Below are positions 1 to 8,551 of a stretch of DNA of 64,000 bases, piece after piece. The DNA comes from Ardenticatenaceae bacterium (GTDB lineage Bacteria > Chloroflexota > Anaerolineae > Promineifilales > Promineifilaceae). Positions within the stretch are counted from its first letter, which is position 1. The number at the start of each line of letters is the position of its first letter. Below the pieces are notes generated by a model. The model saw only the letters and a list, made by a program, of their open reading frames with translations, was not told the DNA's origin and did no database searches. Location: contig JACKBU010000004.1 of the NCBI GenBank assembly GCA_020634395.1, positions 186,001 through 250,000 on the forward strand, given 5' to 3'. The position numbers and the translations under genes were made by a program.

Positions 1-2
1 AT

Positions 3-1190
3 GAGGCCTTTTATTTGCCGGTGGACAGCGTGAACGCCATTCGCCCGCAGACGATGATCAGTGTGCCGCTGCACGTACAAGACCACGTAGTGGGCGTGCT
101 GACGCTGTTTAACAAGGAAAATGGCGTTTTTACCAAGGATGATCTGACGCGCCTGGAGACGTTCGCCAATCCGATGGCTACGGCCGTTGAAAATGCCCGC
201 CTCTTTAAAGAATCCGAACGGCAGCGGGCGGCTATCCAGGCTACTGCCCAGATGCTCTCCCAGCCATTGATTATCGTCGATGACGCTGGCAATGTTCTCA
301 TAGCCAACGAGGCGGCCAAGCGTTTGCTGGAATCCAACATGGCCCAGCTTTTCGACGGTGTCAGCCAGGGCGTGGGGCGGACCGCCGAGGTAAAAATCGG
401 CAACGAGACATATCTGTCGACGGCCGAACATTTACCAGACGTGGGCACGATTGTGGTGATGCAAGACATTACTTATGTCAAACAGTTAGAAGCGGATCGT
501 TCTGATTTCCTGCATATGCTCTCGCACGACCTCAAAAATCCGCTCACGGCCATCACCGGCTGGAAAGCGCTGCTAGAGCGCACGGTGCAGTTCGACAAAC
601 GCTCAGAACGCTATCTTAACCAGATTGGCGTGGCTGTAGACCGCATGCTGGAGATGATTGCCCAACTGTTGGATACCGTGACCCAGGATGCGGTGATCCA
701 GTTGATACGTAAGCCCTGTGATTTTGACGTCGTCGTTAATCGCGTTTTGAAGGATGTGTCCGGCGCGGCGCTGTACAAGTCCATCACCATAAACGCCAAA
801 ACGACAGGCACCCCCTATGCTATTCTGGCGGACGAAAACCGCCTGTATCATATGGTTTTGAATCTGGTCGATAATGCAGTTAAGTATTCGCCGCGCAGCA
901 CAGAGGTGGGCGTGTTGGTGGACTACATGGACGAGGCCCTGTCGATTCGAGTGCAAGATGATGGGCCGGGTATTCCCGAGGAAGATTTGCCATATGTGTT
1001 TGACAAATATTTCCGCGGGACGGCCGCGAAGATGCAGCCGGGTTCAGGGCTGGGATTGTCGTCGGTTATGGGCATTGCCCAGGCCCATGATGGAACGGTG
1101 CAGGTGGAGAACCGGCCGGAAGGTGGAACAGTGTTCACCATCACCCTGCCCGGCAGCCTGCGCTGTGCGGCGGACGGCACGGCCGTTTAA
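3..1190 (+). CDS. GAF/PAS sensor histidine kinase, 5' end outside the window
   Basis: The reading frame is open from the first bases of the window, so the N-terminus is missing. What remains is the end of a GAF domain (up to about base 210), a short PAS-like segment (about 230-480), then the kinase core. The phospho-acceptor His is at 525-527 in the motif LSHDLKNP. The ATP-binding domain has the N box (LNLVDNAVKYSP), G1 (DDGPGIP) and G2 (GSGLGLS) motifs, so catalysis looks intact. No transmembrane segment is visible in this part and no receiver domain follows. The partner regulator is not adjacent downstream. The family is clear; the signal sensed is unknown. Confidence 0.9.
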   Translation, partial: EAFYLPVDSVNAIRPQTMISVPLHVQDHVVGVLTLFNKENGVFTKDDLTRLETFANPMATAVENARLFKESERQRAAIQATAQMLSQPLIIVDDAGNVLIANEAAKRLLESNMAQLFDGVSQGVGRTAEVKIGNETYLSTAEHLPDVGTIVVMQDITYVKQLEADRSDFLHMLSHDLKNPLTAITGWKALLERTVQFDKRSERYLNQIGVAVDRMLEMIAQLLDTVTQDAVIQLIRKPCDFDVVVNRVLKDVSGAALYKSITINAKTTGTPYAILADENRLYHMVLNLVDNAVKYSPRSTEVGVLVDYMDEALSIRVQDDGPGIPEEDLPYVFDKYFRGTAAKMQPGSGLGLSSVMGIAQAHDGTVQVENRPEGGTVFTITLPGSLRCAADGTAV

Positions 1191-1266
1191 CGCCTTACCT
1201 CGTTTCTTTCCCCCTGATTTGCGTACGATCCCCTTCTAACGTTCGTCACCCCTCCAAAACTCAGTT

Positions 1267-2601
1267 ATGATCGCCGCCATGCGAAAACATGCCGCTCTGG
1301 CGCTCATCCTGCTTCTCTATCTGGCGGTCGGTGCGCTTTACGCCATCAAGACGCCCGCCTGGCAAACCCCCGACGAACCGGCTCATTACAACTATGTACA
1401 GCAGTTGGCAAACGGCCGTCTCCCCGTCATCCAGCCCGGCGACTACGACCAGGAATTTATCATGCGCGTGGTCTTTGCCGGGCCGCCTTTCCCGCCCGAA
1501 GTCTCGCTGGAGCCGATGTCTTACGAAGACTGGCAGCCGCCGCTCTATTACCTGCTGCAAACGCCCGTCTTCTGGCTGTCCGGCGGCTCGCTGACGGCGC
1601 TGCGGCTGGTGTCGCTGCTGTTGGGGGCGGGCGTGGTGGCCCTGGCTTACGGGCTGGCGTGGCGGCTGCTGCGGGCGCGCTGGCTGGCTCTGACGACGGC
1701 CGTTTTCGTCGCTTTCCTGCCCCAGCATTTGGCCATCATGGCCTCCGCCAACAACGACGCCCTGGCGGAACTGATTATCGCAGCGACTTTGTTTGTGCTG
1801 GTGGGGTGGGTGGAGGTGGAGACTGGAGACTGGAGACTGGAGACTCCTCAGTCTCCCAAAACGCTCATCTTCCTGGGCCTGCTGCTCGGCCTGGGCTACC
1901 TGACAAAGGGCACGGTGTATCCGCTGACGGCCGTGGTTGGGTTGGCGATTGTGTGGCGCTATTGGGGGCGCTGGGGCGAGTTGGTGCGCGCCGGTTTGTG
2001 GACGGCCGTGCCGGCCGGGCTGCTGGGCGCGTTGTGGTGGGTGCGCAACATGCTGGTCTATGGCGGGCTAGACGTGCTGGGCAAAGCTGCCCACGACTCG
2101 GTGGTGGTCGGCCAGCCGCGCACCGCCGAATGGGTGGCCGAAATGGGGCGCACGGCCGTTCTCCGCGCTTTCATTTCCACCACGTTCAACAGCTTCTGGG
2201 GTCAGTTCGGCTGGATGACCACGCCGATGGACGGCCGTTTGTACCCGCTGCTTTGGCTGTTTACGGCCGTGTGGGTGGCTGGGTTGATCGTGGCGCTGGT
2301 GATTTGGTGGGACAGGAAACGGCCGTCGGTGCTGGCCGTGGTACTCTTGTTTCTGACATTTTTGCTCACGTTGGGCGTGCATGTGGTTTACAATCTGACG
2401 TTTGTGCAGCACCAGGGGCGCTATCTTTTCCCGGCGCTGCTGCCGATTGGCGTGGGGGTGAGCGTGGGGCTGGGGGTGTGGTTACGGCCGTTCCTCCGCC
2501 GCTGGCCGCCGCTGCGCTACGCGCTGCCCCTGGGCCTGGGTCTGGCGATGGTTAGCCTGGCTGTCTGGGCCTTGTTCCGCGTGATCGTGCCGTTTTTGTA
2601 A
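1267..2601 (+). CDS. Polytopic membrane protein, GT-C glycosyltransferase-like (DUF2142-type)
   Basis: This is a 444-residue protein with about ten hydrophobic segments. After the first membrane helix comes TPDEPAHY, followed by a loop with YEDWQPPLYYLL; such an acidic first loop after helix 1 is typical of GT-C lipid-sugar transferases and of the DUF2142/ArnT-like group. It probably transfers or handles lipid-linked sugars at the membrane, but the substrate is not readable. Residues about 182-197 are encoded by an iterated GGAGACT repeat and lie in a loop between helices. No ribosome binding site is obvious before the ATG at 1267; an ATG at 1279 is an alternative start. Confidence 0.72.
   Translation: MIAAMRKHAALALILLLYLAVGALYAIKTPAWQTPDEPAHYNYVQQLANGRLPVIQPGDYDQEFIMRVVFAGPPFPPEVSLEPMSYEDWQPPLYYLLQTPVFWLSGGSLTALRLVSLLLGAGVVALAYGLAWRLLRARWLALTTAVFVAFLPQHLAIMASANNDALAELIIAATLFVLVGWVEVETGDWRLETPQSPKTLIFLGLLLGLGYLTKGTVYPLTAVVGLAIVWRYWGRWGELVRAGLWTAVPAGLLGALWWVRNMLVYGGLDVLGKAAHDSVVVGQPRTAEWVAEMGRTAVLRAFISTTFNSFWGQFGWMTTPMDGRLYPLLWLFTAVWVAGLIVALVIWWDRKRPSVLAVVLLFLTFLLTLGVHVVYNLTFVQHQGRYLFPALLPIGVGVSVGLGVWLRPFLRRWPPLRYALPLGLGLAMVSLAVWALFRVIVPFL
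1809..1858. repeat. In-frame GGAGACT iterated repeat inside the membrane protein gene
   Basis: Four to five iterations of GGAGACT are followed by the inverted word AGTCTCC, so the stretch can fold into a hairpin. It is read in frame and adds the peptide ETGDWRLETPQS to the protein at 1267-2601. The same word family forms the spacer hairpin at 37121-37179. Confidence 0.8.
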
Positions 2602-2608
2602 AGGGGAA

Positions 2609-2682
2609 GTTGGTTGGTTTGATAGTTTGTTGGTTTGTTAGTTGGCTTCCAGGCCAACAAACTATCAAACTAACCAACCAAC
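2609..2682. terminator. Long inverted repeat of GTTGGTTTG words between convergent genes
   Basis: The left arm (GTTGGTTGGTTTGATAG...) and right arm (...CTATCAAACTAACCAACC) pair over about 25 bases with one small indel, around a loop near 2634-2654. It fills the whole gap between the stop of the membrane protein (2601) and the stop of the minus-strand hydrolase (2685), so it probably ends both transcripts. Related words occur inside gltX. Confidence 0.7.
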
Positions 2683-2684
2683 CC

Positions 2685-3584
2685 CTATCCCATCTTCATC
2701 AAATCCAACGCCAGCTGCTCTATTTCCGCCCCCATCGTCACTTTTTCGTGCCAGGAAGCGGGGATGGCCGAACGGCCGTAAAATGCTCCGGCTACCTGCC
2801 CACACACCGCGGCCGTCGTGTCGGCATCATCGCCCAGGTTGACGGCCTGTAAAATGGCCGCCTGGTAAGTGTCAGTCGTGGCAAAGCACCACAGCGCCGC
2901 TTCCAACGACTCCACTACATAGCCCGATCCCTTAATCTCGTCGAGCGTTTTATCGCGATAAGCGCCCTCAGCGATGGCCCGAATTTTAGGGGTGTTAGGG
3001 ATGTAGCCGCCGTAGCCTAAAATCTTCTCCTTGCTGCCGCCTTGCAGGGCGACGTGCAGGATCCCGCCGTAGAGGCGGCAGGCATCCACACACTCGGGCG
3101 CGGCGTGGGTGGTTTTGGAGCTTTCCCCGGCATAGTGCAGCACCTGCGCTTCATCGGGCGTGTAGGCCAGCACCACCGGCGCCAGCCGCATGATGGAGCC
3201 GTTGCCCGCCGAATAGGGGTCGATGGAGCCGCTGAACGGGTCGCCGCTTTGCTTGAAGCGGTGCAGAGCGGCGGACGTGGCGTTGCCGATGTCGAAGCAG
3301 CGCCCGGTGCTGCTCATGTAGCCGTGATCGTACCAACGGCAGTAACGGTCCATTTGGTCGGCGGCGTCGAAGCCGCCCGTTTCCAGCAGACTGTAGCCCA
3401 GGCACAGGGCCATCGACGTGTCGTCGGTCCATTGGCCGGCTTGTAGGTGGAACGGACCACCGCCGACCATATCGATAACGGGGGCGAAGGAGCCGCGCGG
3501 CTTGAATTCTACCGTCGTGCCCACGGCGTCGCCGCAGGCCAGCCCCAGCAGGCAGCCAATAAAGCGTTCTTCTTGTGTGGTCAT
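2685..3584 (-). CDS. ADP-ribosylglycohydrolase family protein (DraG-like)
   Basis: At 299 residues this has the usual size for the family. The N-terminal GLACGDAVG motif, the metal-binding W-T-D-D-T-S near residue 55 and the C-terminal G-D-D-A-D-T-T near residue 255 are the conserved dinuclear Mg site of ADP-ribosylglycohydrolases, which remove ADP-ribose from proteins or small molecules. The start is the ATG at 3584, preceded by AGGAGAAAACC. It is the last gene of the minus-strand cluster that begins with the PIN-TRAM gene at 8433, separated from rlmB by an inverted repeat, so it may be transcribed on its own. The target cannot be told from sequence. Confidence 0.88.
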   Translation of the reverse strand: MTTQEERFIGCLLGLACGDAVGTTVEFKPRGSFAPVIDMVGGGPFHLQAGQWTDDTSMALCLGYSLLETGGFDAADQMDRYCRWYDHGYMSSTGRCFDIGNATSAALHRFKQSGDPFSGSIDPYSAGNGSIMRLAPVVLAYTPDEAQVLHYAGESSKTTHAAPECVDACRLYGGILHVALQGGSKEKILGYGGYIPNTPKIRAIAEGAYRDKTLDEIKGSGYVVESLEAALWCFATTDTYQAAILQAVNLGDDADTTAAVCGQVAGAFYGRSAIPASWHEKVTMGAEIEQLALDLMKMG

Positions 3585-3607
3585 GATTGGGTTTTCTCCT
3601 ATAAGCT

Positions 3608-3669
3608 AGAGCGAGAGCAAGAGCTAGAGTAAAGAAAAAGGGCTTCACTCTAGCTCTTGCTCTCGCTCT
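3608..3669. repeat. Inverted repeat of GAGCGAGAGC words at the rlmB end
   Basis: Left arm AGAGCGAGAGCAAGAGC... (3608-3630) and right arm ...GCTCTTGCTCTCGCTCT (3647-3669) are perfect inverted copies of about 23 bases around an A-rich loop. The right arm overlaps the end of rlmB and encodes its last residues (SQSESKS). It probably acts as a terminator or processing hairpin. A shorter relative lies at 21878-21919. Confidence 0.75.
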
Positions 3670-4417
3670 GGCTTCCTTCGTAACCGCGGGCAGCCCAGGC
3701 GGCGTAGAGGGCGATGGAACCGGCCACGGCCGCGTTCAGCGATTCGACGTGGCCGCGCATGGGCAGGCGCAGAATCACGTCGCACGTTTCGCCGACGAGG
3801 CGGCGCAGGCCCTGTCCCTCGTGGCCTACCACGAGGCCGAGCGGCAGGTTCAGGTCCAGGTCGCCCAGGGTTTGGGCGTCGTCGGCCATGTCCAGCCCAA
3901 TCAGCCAGACCCCTTTTTCTTGAAGCTGCTTCATGGTGTGCACCAGATTCACCACCTGGGCGATGAGCAGATGCTCCGTCGCGCCGACAGCATATTCGGC
4001 CACCGCCGGGGTGATGTCCGGGGCGCGCCGGTCTTGCAGGATGACGCCGTGCACGCCGCAAATTTCGGCCGTGCGCAGCAGCGCGCCGATGTTTTGCGGC
4101 CCGTGGAGCAAATCCAGCAGCAGCAGGAAAGACTTTTCGCCGCGGGCGGCGGCCAGGGCCAGCATTTCGTCCACGTCGGCGTAGGGGTAGGGACCAACTT
4201 CCAGGACCACGCCCTGATGGCTGCTGTCCTGGGCCATCTGGCTGAGTTTGGTCTTGTCGGCCGTCTGGATGGGGATGCCGCGCGTTTTGGCGGCGTCGAA
4301 GATGGCTTGGGTGAGTTTGCGGTCCAGCCCTTTTTGCAGCCAGAGCCGGTGGATTTCCCGCCGACGGCCGTTCAGGGCTTCCAGCACGGTGTTGCGGCGG
4401 GTAAGGAGTTCGGGCAT
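3650..4417 (-). CDS. rlmB: 23S rRNA 2'-O-methyltransferase RlmB/TrmH (SpoU) family
   Basis: The 255-residue protein has an N-terminal SpoU substrate-binding domain (about 1-75) and a SPOUT methyltransferase domain. Motif 1 is LLLDLLHGPQNIGALLRTAE, motif 2 is LVVGHEGQGLRR and motif 3 is LRLPMRGHVESLNAAVAGSIALY, which together form the SAM-binding knot. Members methylate the 2'-OH of a 23S rRNA guanosine in the peptidyl transferase region. I chose the ATG at 4417, which gives MPELLTRRN; a TTG at 4432 is possible. Its place after gltX and cysS matches the Bacillus subtilis order. The last few residues come from the adjacent iterated repeat. Confidence 0.9.
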   Translation of the reverse strand: MPELLTRRNTVLEALNGRRREIHRLWLQKGLDRKLTQAIFDAAKTRGIPIQTADKTKLSQMAQDSSHQGVVLEVGPYPYADVDEMLALAAARGEKSFLLLLDLLHGPQNIGALLRTAEICGVHGVILQDRRAPDITPAVAEYAVGATEHLLIAQVVNLVHTMKQLQEKGVWLIGLDMADDAQTLGDLDLNLPLGLVVGHEGQGLRRLVGETCDVILRLPMRGHVESLNAAVAGSIALYAAWAARGYEGSQSESKS

Positions 4418-4427
4418 GGGGAAAAGG

Positions 4428-4469
4428 AACAATTAACGGTTAACAGTTAACTGTTAACCGTTAATTGTT
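4428..4469. terminator. 42-bp perfect palindrome between cysS and rlmB
   Basis: The sequence from 4428 to 4469 reads the same on both strands, with the core words AATTAACGGTTAAC and GTTAACCGTTAATT. It contains the cysS stop codon (4468-4470) and ends 10 bases from the rlmB start. A close relative with the same TTAACGG word is at 46017-46059. Confidence 0.8.
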
Positions 4470-5910
4470 ACTCCAGCTTCCAGATCGTCCCATCGGCGCG
4501 GTCTTCGAGGACGACGCCGAGGTCGCGGAGCTGGTTGCGGACTTTATCGGAGGTGGCCCAATCTTTTTGGGCGCGGGCGGCGGCGCGCAGATCAATCAGC
4601 AAGCGGATGAGGCCGTCTTCGCGTTCGGCGTCGGCGCTGGCTTCGGCCTGTTCGGGGATGATGCCCAGGACGTCGCCGCCAAGTTCGCGGTAGAGCTGGT
4701 CGATGGCGGCCAGCGTGCCCTGGCTGTGCGGCCCTTGCTCGTTGACCAGGATGTTGACCTGCCGGGTCAGTTCTTGCAGGACGGCCAGGGCGGCGGGGGC
4801 GTTGAAGTCGTCGTCCATCTTCTCGATGAAGCTGGCTTTGAACTCGTCGAGGAGGGTGAGGATGTTGGGGTTAGGGTCGCCGGCAACGGCCGTTCTCATC
4901 TGTTCCCGCACCACGCTTACCGCGCCCCAAATCCGCTGCCAGCCCTTGAAGGCCGCGTCCACCGCCTCATCCGAAAAATCAATCGGGCTGCCATAATGGC
5001 TGGAGAGGATGAAGGTACGGATGGCTTCCGGCCGCCATTTGGCCAGCGCTTCTTTGATGGTCAGCGTATTGCCCAGGCTCTTGGACATTTTGATGCCGTC
5101 CAGCGTGAGGGAGCCGGTGAGCAGCCAGTAGCGGGCGAACGGCTCGTCGTGGGCCGCTTCGCTTTGGGCGATTTCGCATTCGTTGTGGGGGAAGATGTTG
5201 TCGATGCCGCCGCCGTGGATGTCGAAGGTGACGCCCAGGTACTTGGTTGCCATAGCCGAGCACTCGACGTGCCAGCCGGGGAACCCAACGCCCCAGGGGC
5301 TGGGCCAGCGCAGGATGTGTTCGGGGTCGGCCTTTTTCCAGAGGGCGAAGTCGGCCGGGTGGTGCTTTTCGCTGCGGACACCAACGCGCGCGCCTTCTTC
5401 CAGCTCCTCGATCACCCGGCCGCTGAGTTTGCCGTATTCGGGGAAGGAGGTGACGTCGAAGTAGACGGAGCCATCCACCACGTAGGCATGTTCCTTGGCG
5501 ATCAGCTCCTCGATCATGGCAATTTGTTCGGGGATATGGCCGCTGGCGCGCGGGCTGATATCCGGGCGGCCTACATTCAGGGCATCCATGTCGGCGAAAT
5601 AGTCGCGCATGTAGGTTTCTACCACCTGCATTGGCCCGGCGGAAAGCTGGCGCGCTTTTTTGAGGATGCGGTCTTCGCCGGTGTCCAGCATGTGGCCGAC
5701 ATCGGTGATGTTTTGCACGTAGAGCACATCGTAGCCGGAATATTTCAGGTAGCGCACAATCACATCAAAGCTGACGTAAGTTTTGGCGTGGCCGATGTGC
5801 GAGTAATCGTAGACGGTTGGCCCACAGACGTACATGTTGACTTTGCCGGGGGTGAGCGGCACGAATTCTTCTTTGGTACGGCTGAGGACGTTGTAGAGTT
5901 TGAGTGTCAT
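4468..5910 (-). CDS. cysS: Cysteinyl-tRNA synthetase
   Basis: At 480 residues this is a class I aminoacyl-tRNA synthetase that charges tRNA-Cys. The HIGH signature is present as SHIGHAKTY near residue 38 and the KMSKS loop as KMSKSLGN near residue 275. Zinc ligands are visible in CGPTVYD, WHVECSAM and the FPHNECE region, as expected for CysRS. The C-terminal DALR and anticodon region is complete. The start ATG at 5910 has GGAG five bases upstream. It follows gltX in the same direction after an 80-base spacer filled by an inverted repeat. Confidence 0.97.
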   Translation of the reverse strand: MTLKLYNVLSRTKEEFVPLTPGKVNMYVCGPTVYDYSHIGHAKTYVSFDVIVRYLKYSGYDVLYVQNITDVGHMLDTGEDRILKKARQLSAGPMQVVETYMRDYFADMDALNVGRPDISPRASGHIPEQIAMIEELIAKEHAYVVDGSVYFDVTSFPEYGKLSGRVIEELEEGARVGVRSEKHHPADFALWKKADPEHILRWPSPWGVGFPGWHVECSAMATKYLGVTFDIHGGGIDNIFPHNECEIAQSEAAHDEPFARYWLLTGSLTLDGIKMSKSLGNTLTIKEALAKWRPEAIRTFILSSHYGSPIDFSDEAVDAAFKGWQRIWGAVSVVREQMRTAVAGDPNPNILTLLDEFKASFIEKMDDDFNAPAALAVLQELTRQVNILVNEQGPHSQGTLAAIDQLYRELGGDVLGIIPEQAEASADAEREDGLIRLLIDLRAAARAQKDWATSDKVRNQLRDLGVVLEDRADGTIWKLE

Positions 5911-5920
5911 AAATACTCCA

Positions 5921-6001
5921 GTTGTTGGTTGTTAGTGGTCAGTTGGGAGTAATTGTAGCTGATTTGAAGGGGCTGGTCACTGGCAACTATCCACTAACAA
6001 C
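5921..6001. repeat. Inverted repeat of GTTGTTAGTGG words between gltX and cysS
   Basis: The left arm contains GTTGTTAGTGGTCAGTTG (about 5930-5946) and the right arm CAACTATCCACTAACAAC (about 5984-6001), which pair almost perfectly. A further GGTCA/CTGGTCACTGG pairing lies inside. It fills the gltX-cysS gap. Confidence 0.65.
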
Positions 6002-7368
6002 TATCCACCTCTTATCGCGCGGGCGAGGCGCTGGAGGGCACGTTCCTTGCCGATGATGCCCATGATTTCGGGCAACGGCCGTCCCGCTACATGCCCGGTC
6101 AGCGCGGCGCGGATGGGATGGAAGATATCCGGGGCGCGCCAGCCTTTGGCAGCCTGCAAATCGGCGCGCATCTGGCGCAGGATGCTCTCGGCGGTGGGCT
6201 GGTCCAGGATGACGAGGGCGGCCAGTTCGCTGATCAGGCGCAGGATGACGGGGTGGGCAGGCGGCGTCGCCAGGGCGGCGCGGGCGTTGGCGGTGTAGGC
6301 AAAGTCATCGACGAAGGCCCATTCAGTCAGGTCGATGGCGTCTTCGAGTTTGGCAATGTCGGGGCGGATGACGGCCGTTAACGCCACCAGCCACGCCTCG
6401 CTCATGGGCAGATCGTCGTAGGCGTCTTCGAGAAACGGCCGTATCAGCCCGGCCAGCCGCTCATCGCTCAGGCGCTGCAGGTATTGGCGATTCACCCAGT
6501 TCAGCTTATCCCAGTCGAACACCGCCGGGCTGGTCGACAGCCGCTCTAGACGAAACTGCTGGCGCACGATCCATTTGTCCACCATTTCCTGCTCGCCGTC
6601 CGGCGACCAGCCCAGCAGCAGCAGGTAGTTGAACAGTGCCTCCGGCAAGTAACCCGCTTCCTGAAAATCACTGATCAGGTAGCCGCCTTCGGGGTCGCGT
6701 TTGCTCAGTTTTTGGCCGCGTTTGTTCAGGATCAGCGGCAGGTGAATCCAAACCGGCTCTTGCCAGCCGAGGGCGCGGTAGAGCTGCACGTGGATGGGCG
6801 CCGAGGCAATCCATTCCTCGCCGCGCACCACGTGGGTGATGCCCATGTCGTGGTCGTCGACCATAGCGGCCAGGTGATAAAGGGGACGGCCGTTGCTGCG
6901 CACCAGCACCGGGTCTTTCAGCAGGACATTATCAAAACGAATAGGGCCGCGCAGGGCGTCGTGGACGATGGTTTCGCCGCTGCGGGGCAGGCGCAGGCGG
7001 AGCGGTTGGTTGGTCAGTTGGCTGGTTTGTTGGGTGGGATCGTCGCCGTAGTAGGCCAGGTTGGCGGCCAACAATTGGGCGGCGATTTCTTGATGGCGGG
7101 CCAGGCGGGCCGACTGCACGTAGGGGCCAAACTCGCCGCCCACGTCTGGGCCTTCATCCCAGTCGATGCCCAGCCAGGTGAGCGCCTCCATCATGGCCTG
7201 GGCGGCGGCGGGGGTGTTGCGTTCCGGATCGGTGTCCTCGATGCGCAGGATGAAATCGCCGCCGGTATGGCGCGACAGCGCCCAACTGAAGAGCGCGGTG
7301 TGCAGGTTGCCAATGTGGGGCGTACCGGTCGGGCTGGGAGCAAAACGAAAACGCGGAACCATGGCCAT
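6001..7368 (-). CDS. gltX: Glutamyl-tRNA synthetase
   Basis: This 455-residue class I synthetase has the HIGH motif as PHIGNLHTA near residue 18 and KMSKS as KLSKRDPEG near residue 235, with the anticodon-binding helical domain after it. The zinc-type Cys cluster seen in some GluRS around residue 100-125 is absent. In its place lies the peptide QQTSQLTNQP, encoded by an iterated AACCAACC-type repeat (7004-7038). The start is ATG 7368, or ATG 7362 giving MVPRFRFAPSP. It begins three bases after the stop of the PIN-TRAM gene, so the two are surely cotranscribed. Whether it also charges tRNA-Gln is not readable. Confidence 0.96.
   Translation of the reverse strand: MAMVPRFRFAPSPTGTPHIGNLHTALFSWALSRHTGGDFILRIEDTDPERNTPAAAQAMMEALTWLGIDWDEGPDVGGEFGPYVQSARLARHQEIAAQLLAANLAYYGDDPTQQTSQLTNQPLRLRLPRSGETIVHDALRGPIRFDNVLLKDPVLVRSNGRPLYHLAAMVDDHDMGITHVVRGEEWIASAPIHVQLYRALGWQEPVWIHLPLILNKRGQKLSKRDPEGGYLISDFQEAGYLPEALFNYLLLLGWSPDGEQEMVDKWIVRQQFRLERLSTSPAVFDWDKLNWVNRQYLQRLSDERLAGLIRPFLEDAYDDLPMSEAWLVALTAVIRPDIAKLEDAIDLTEWAFVDDFAYTANARAALATPPAHPVILRLISELAALVILDQPTAESILRQMRADLQAAKGWRAPDIFHPIRAALTGHVAGRPLPEIMGIIGKERALQRLARAIRGG
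7004..7038. repeat. In-frame GGTTGGTT iterated repeat inside gltX
   Basis: The stretch reads GGTTGGTTGGTCAGTTGG and GGTTTGTTGGG on the plus strand, the same words as the spacer inverted repeat at 2609-2682. On the coding strand it is translated as the Q/T/N-rich insert near gltX residues 111-122. Confidence 0.75.
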
Positions 7369-7371
7369 CGC

Positions 7372-8433
7372 TTACGTTTTGGCGAAAATCATGCGCCCGG
7401 CCGTGGTTTGCAGCACTTTGGTGACGGTGACGCGGGCGTTGGTGTCGATGAGATGGCTGCCGTTCTCCACAACGACCATGGTGCCATCTTCCAGGTAGCC
7501 AACGCCCTGATCGGTTTCGCGCCCTTGTTGGATGATTTTGACGGTGAGGGTTTCGCCGGGCAGGAAGACGGCTTTGACGGCGTTGGCCAGATCGTTGACG
7601 TTGAGGACGGAGACACCCTGGATTTCGGCCACGCGATTCAGGTTGTAGTCGTTGGTCATGATAGGGCAGCGCAGGTGGCGGGCCAGGGCGACCAGTTTGG
7701 TGTCGGCTTCGCGGGCTTCGCTGACGTCAATGTCGCGGATTTCGGTGCGAATGATGGCTTCGTTCTGCAAATCGGCCAGGATTTCTAGCCCGCGCCGCCC
7801 GCGATTGCGGCGCAGGGGATCGGCGCTGTCGGCGATGTGCTGCAGTTCGAAGAGGATGAAGTTGGGTACGAGCAGGGTGTCGCGCAGGAAGCCGGTGCGG
7901 CTGATGTCGGCGATACGGCCGTCGATGATGACGCTGGTATCGAGCAAAATAAACGTTTCTTCCTTTTTGGCAACTGGCGGCGCAGTCTTGGCGCCGGGAT
8001 TTAAGGCGCGAAAATTGGTGATGAAGGCCTGTAAATCCTCGCGCCGGGCGGTGAGGATGACGATGCTGAGGTAACAAAAGACGATAGCGGCTATCAGAGG
8101 CGCAATCTGGCCAAAGGGGGTGGGCAGCAAGGAAAGGGGTAGCGTGAACAAGGCGGCAGCCACCAGGCCCATAAACAGGCCGGCGATGACGGCCGTCAGC
8201 CGGTCCGGTGACATGGACGAAAGGCGGCGGGCAACGAAGCGCAGGGGGCGGGTGGTGAGGAAGGGCGTGAGGATGAGGCCGGCCAGGAAGCCTATCAGGC
8301 CGAACACCACCACCGATGCTTCCGGAGGGGCGCCTACGTAGGTGGCCAGCCAACTGCCAAACATGCCGCCGCCAATTGTGCCCACCACGGCCCCTATCAG
8401 GCGAAAGATAAATTCAAAGCTGACAAACCCCAT
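7372..8433 (-). CDS. PIN and TRAM domain membrane protein (YacL family)
   Basis: The 353-residue protein begins with four hydrophobic segments (about 5-30, 38-58, 80-102, 107-127), followed by a PIN nuclease domain. The acidic residues are in LLDTSVIIDGR near 170, in the E of FELQHIA, and in TNDYNLN near 280. A TRAM domain (about 295-350) closes it. This order is that of YacL, a predicted membrane-anchored RNase of unknown substrate. In Bacillus subtilis yacL also stands upstream of gltX and cysS. The start ATG 8433 has a weak AGAGGAAA upstream. It heads the translation gene cluster. Confidence 0.9.
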   Translation of the reverse strand: MGFVSFEFIFRLIGAVVGTIGGGMFGSWLATYVGAPPEASVVVFGLIGFLAGLILTPFLTTRPLRFVARRLSSMSPDRLTAVIAGLFMGLVAAALFTLPLSLLPTPFGQIAPLIAAIVFCYLSIVILTARREDLQAFITNFRALNPGAKTAPPVAKKEETFILLDTSVIIDGRIADISRTGFLRDTLLVPNFILFELQHIADSADPLRRNRGRRGLEILADLQNEAIIRTEIRDIDVSEAREADTKLVALARHLRCPIMTNDYNLNRVAEIQGVSVLNVNDLANAVKAVFLPGETLTVKIIQQGRETDQGVGYLEDGTMVVVENGSHLIDTNARVTVTKVLQTTAGRMIFAKT

Positions 8434-8520
8434 GATGTATGATTGCCTGTTTCCTCTTGAAGCGAAGTGCAGCCGACTATGCGGCCGGAAATCGGATCGT
8501 TCTTATAAATAAAACAAAAA

Positions 8521-8551
8521 GGGTGAATATACATTTATTGCATATTCACCC
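8521..8551 (-). terminator. Rho-independent terminator, minus strand
   Basis: GGGTGAATAT and ATATTCACCC form a perfect 10-base-pair stem around an 11-base loop. On the minus strand it is followed by TTTTTGTTTTATTTA. It lies 380 bases beyond the stop of the sigma factor/DUF5667 pair and upstream of the PIN-TRAM promoter region. Confidence 0.75.

Noticed and set aside
4465..5952. Long plus-strand reading frame of 495 codons opposite cysS
   Set aside because: It is the antisense of a clearly identified CysRS gene in G+C-rich DNA; its protein has no recognisable domain.
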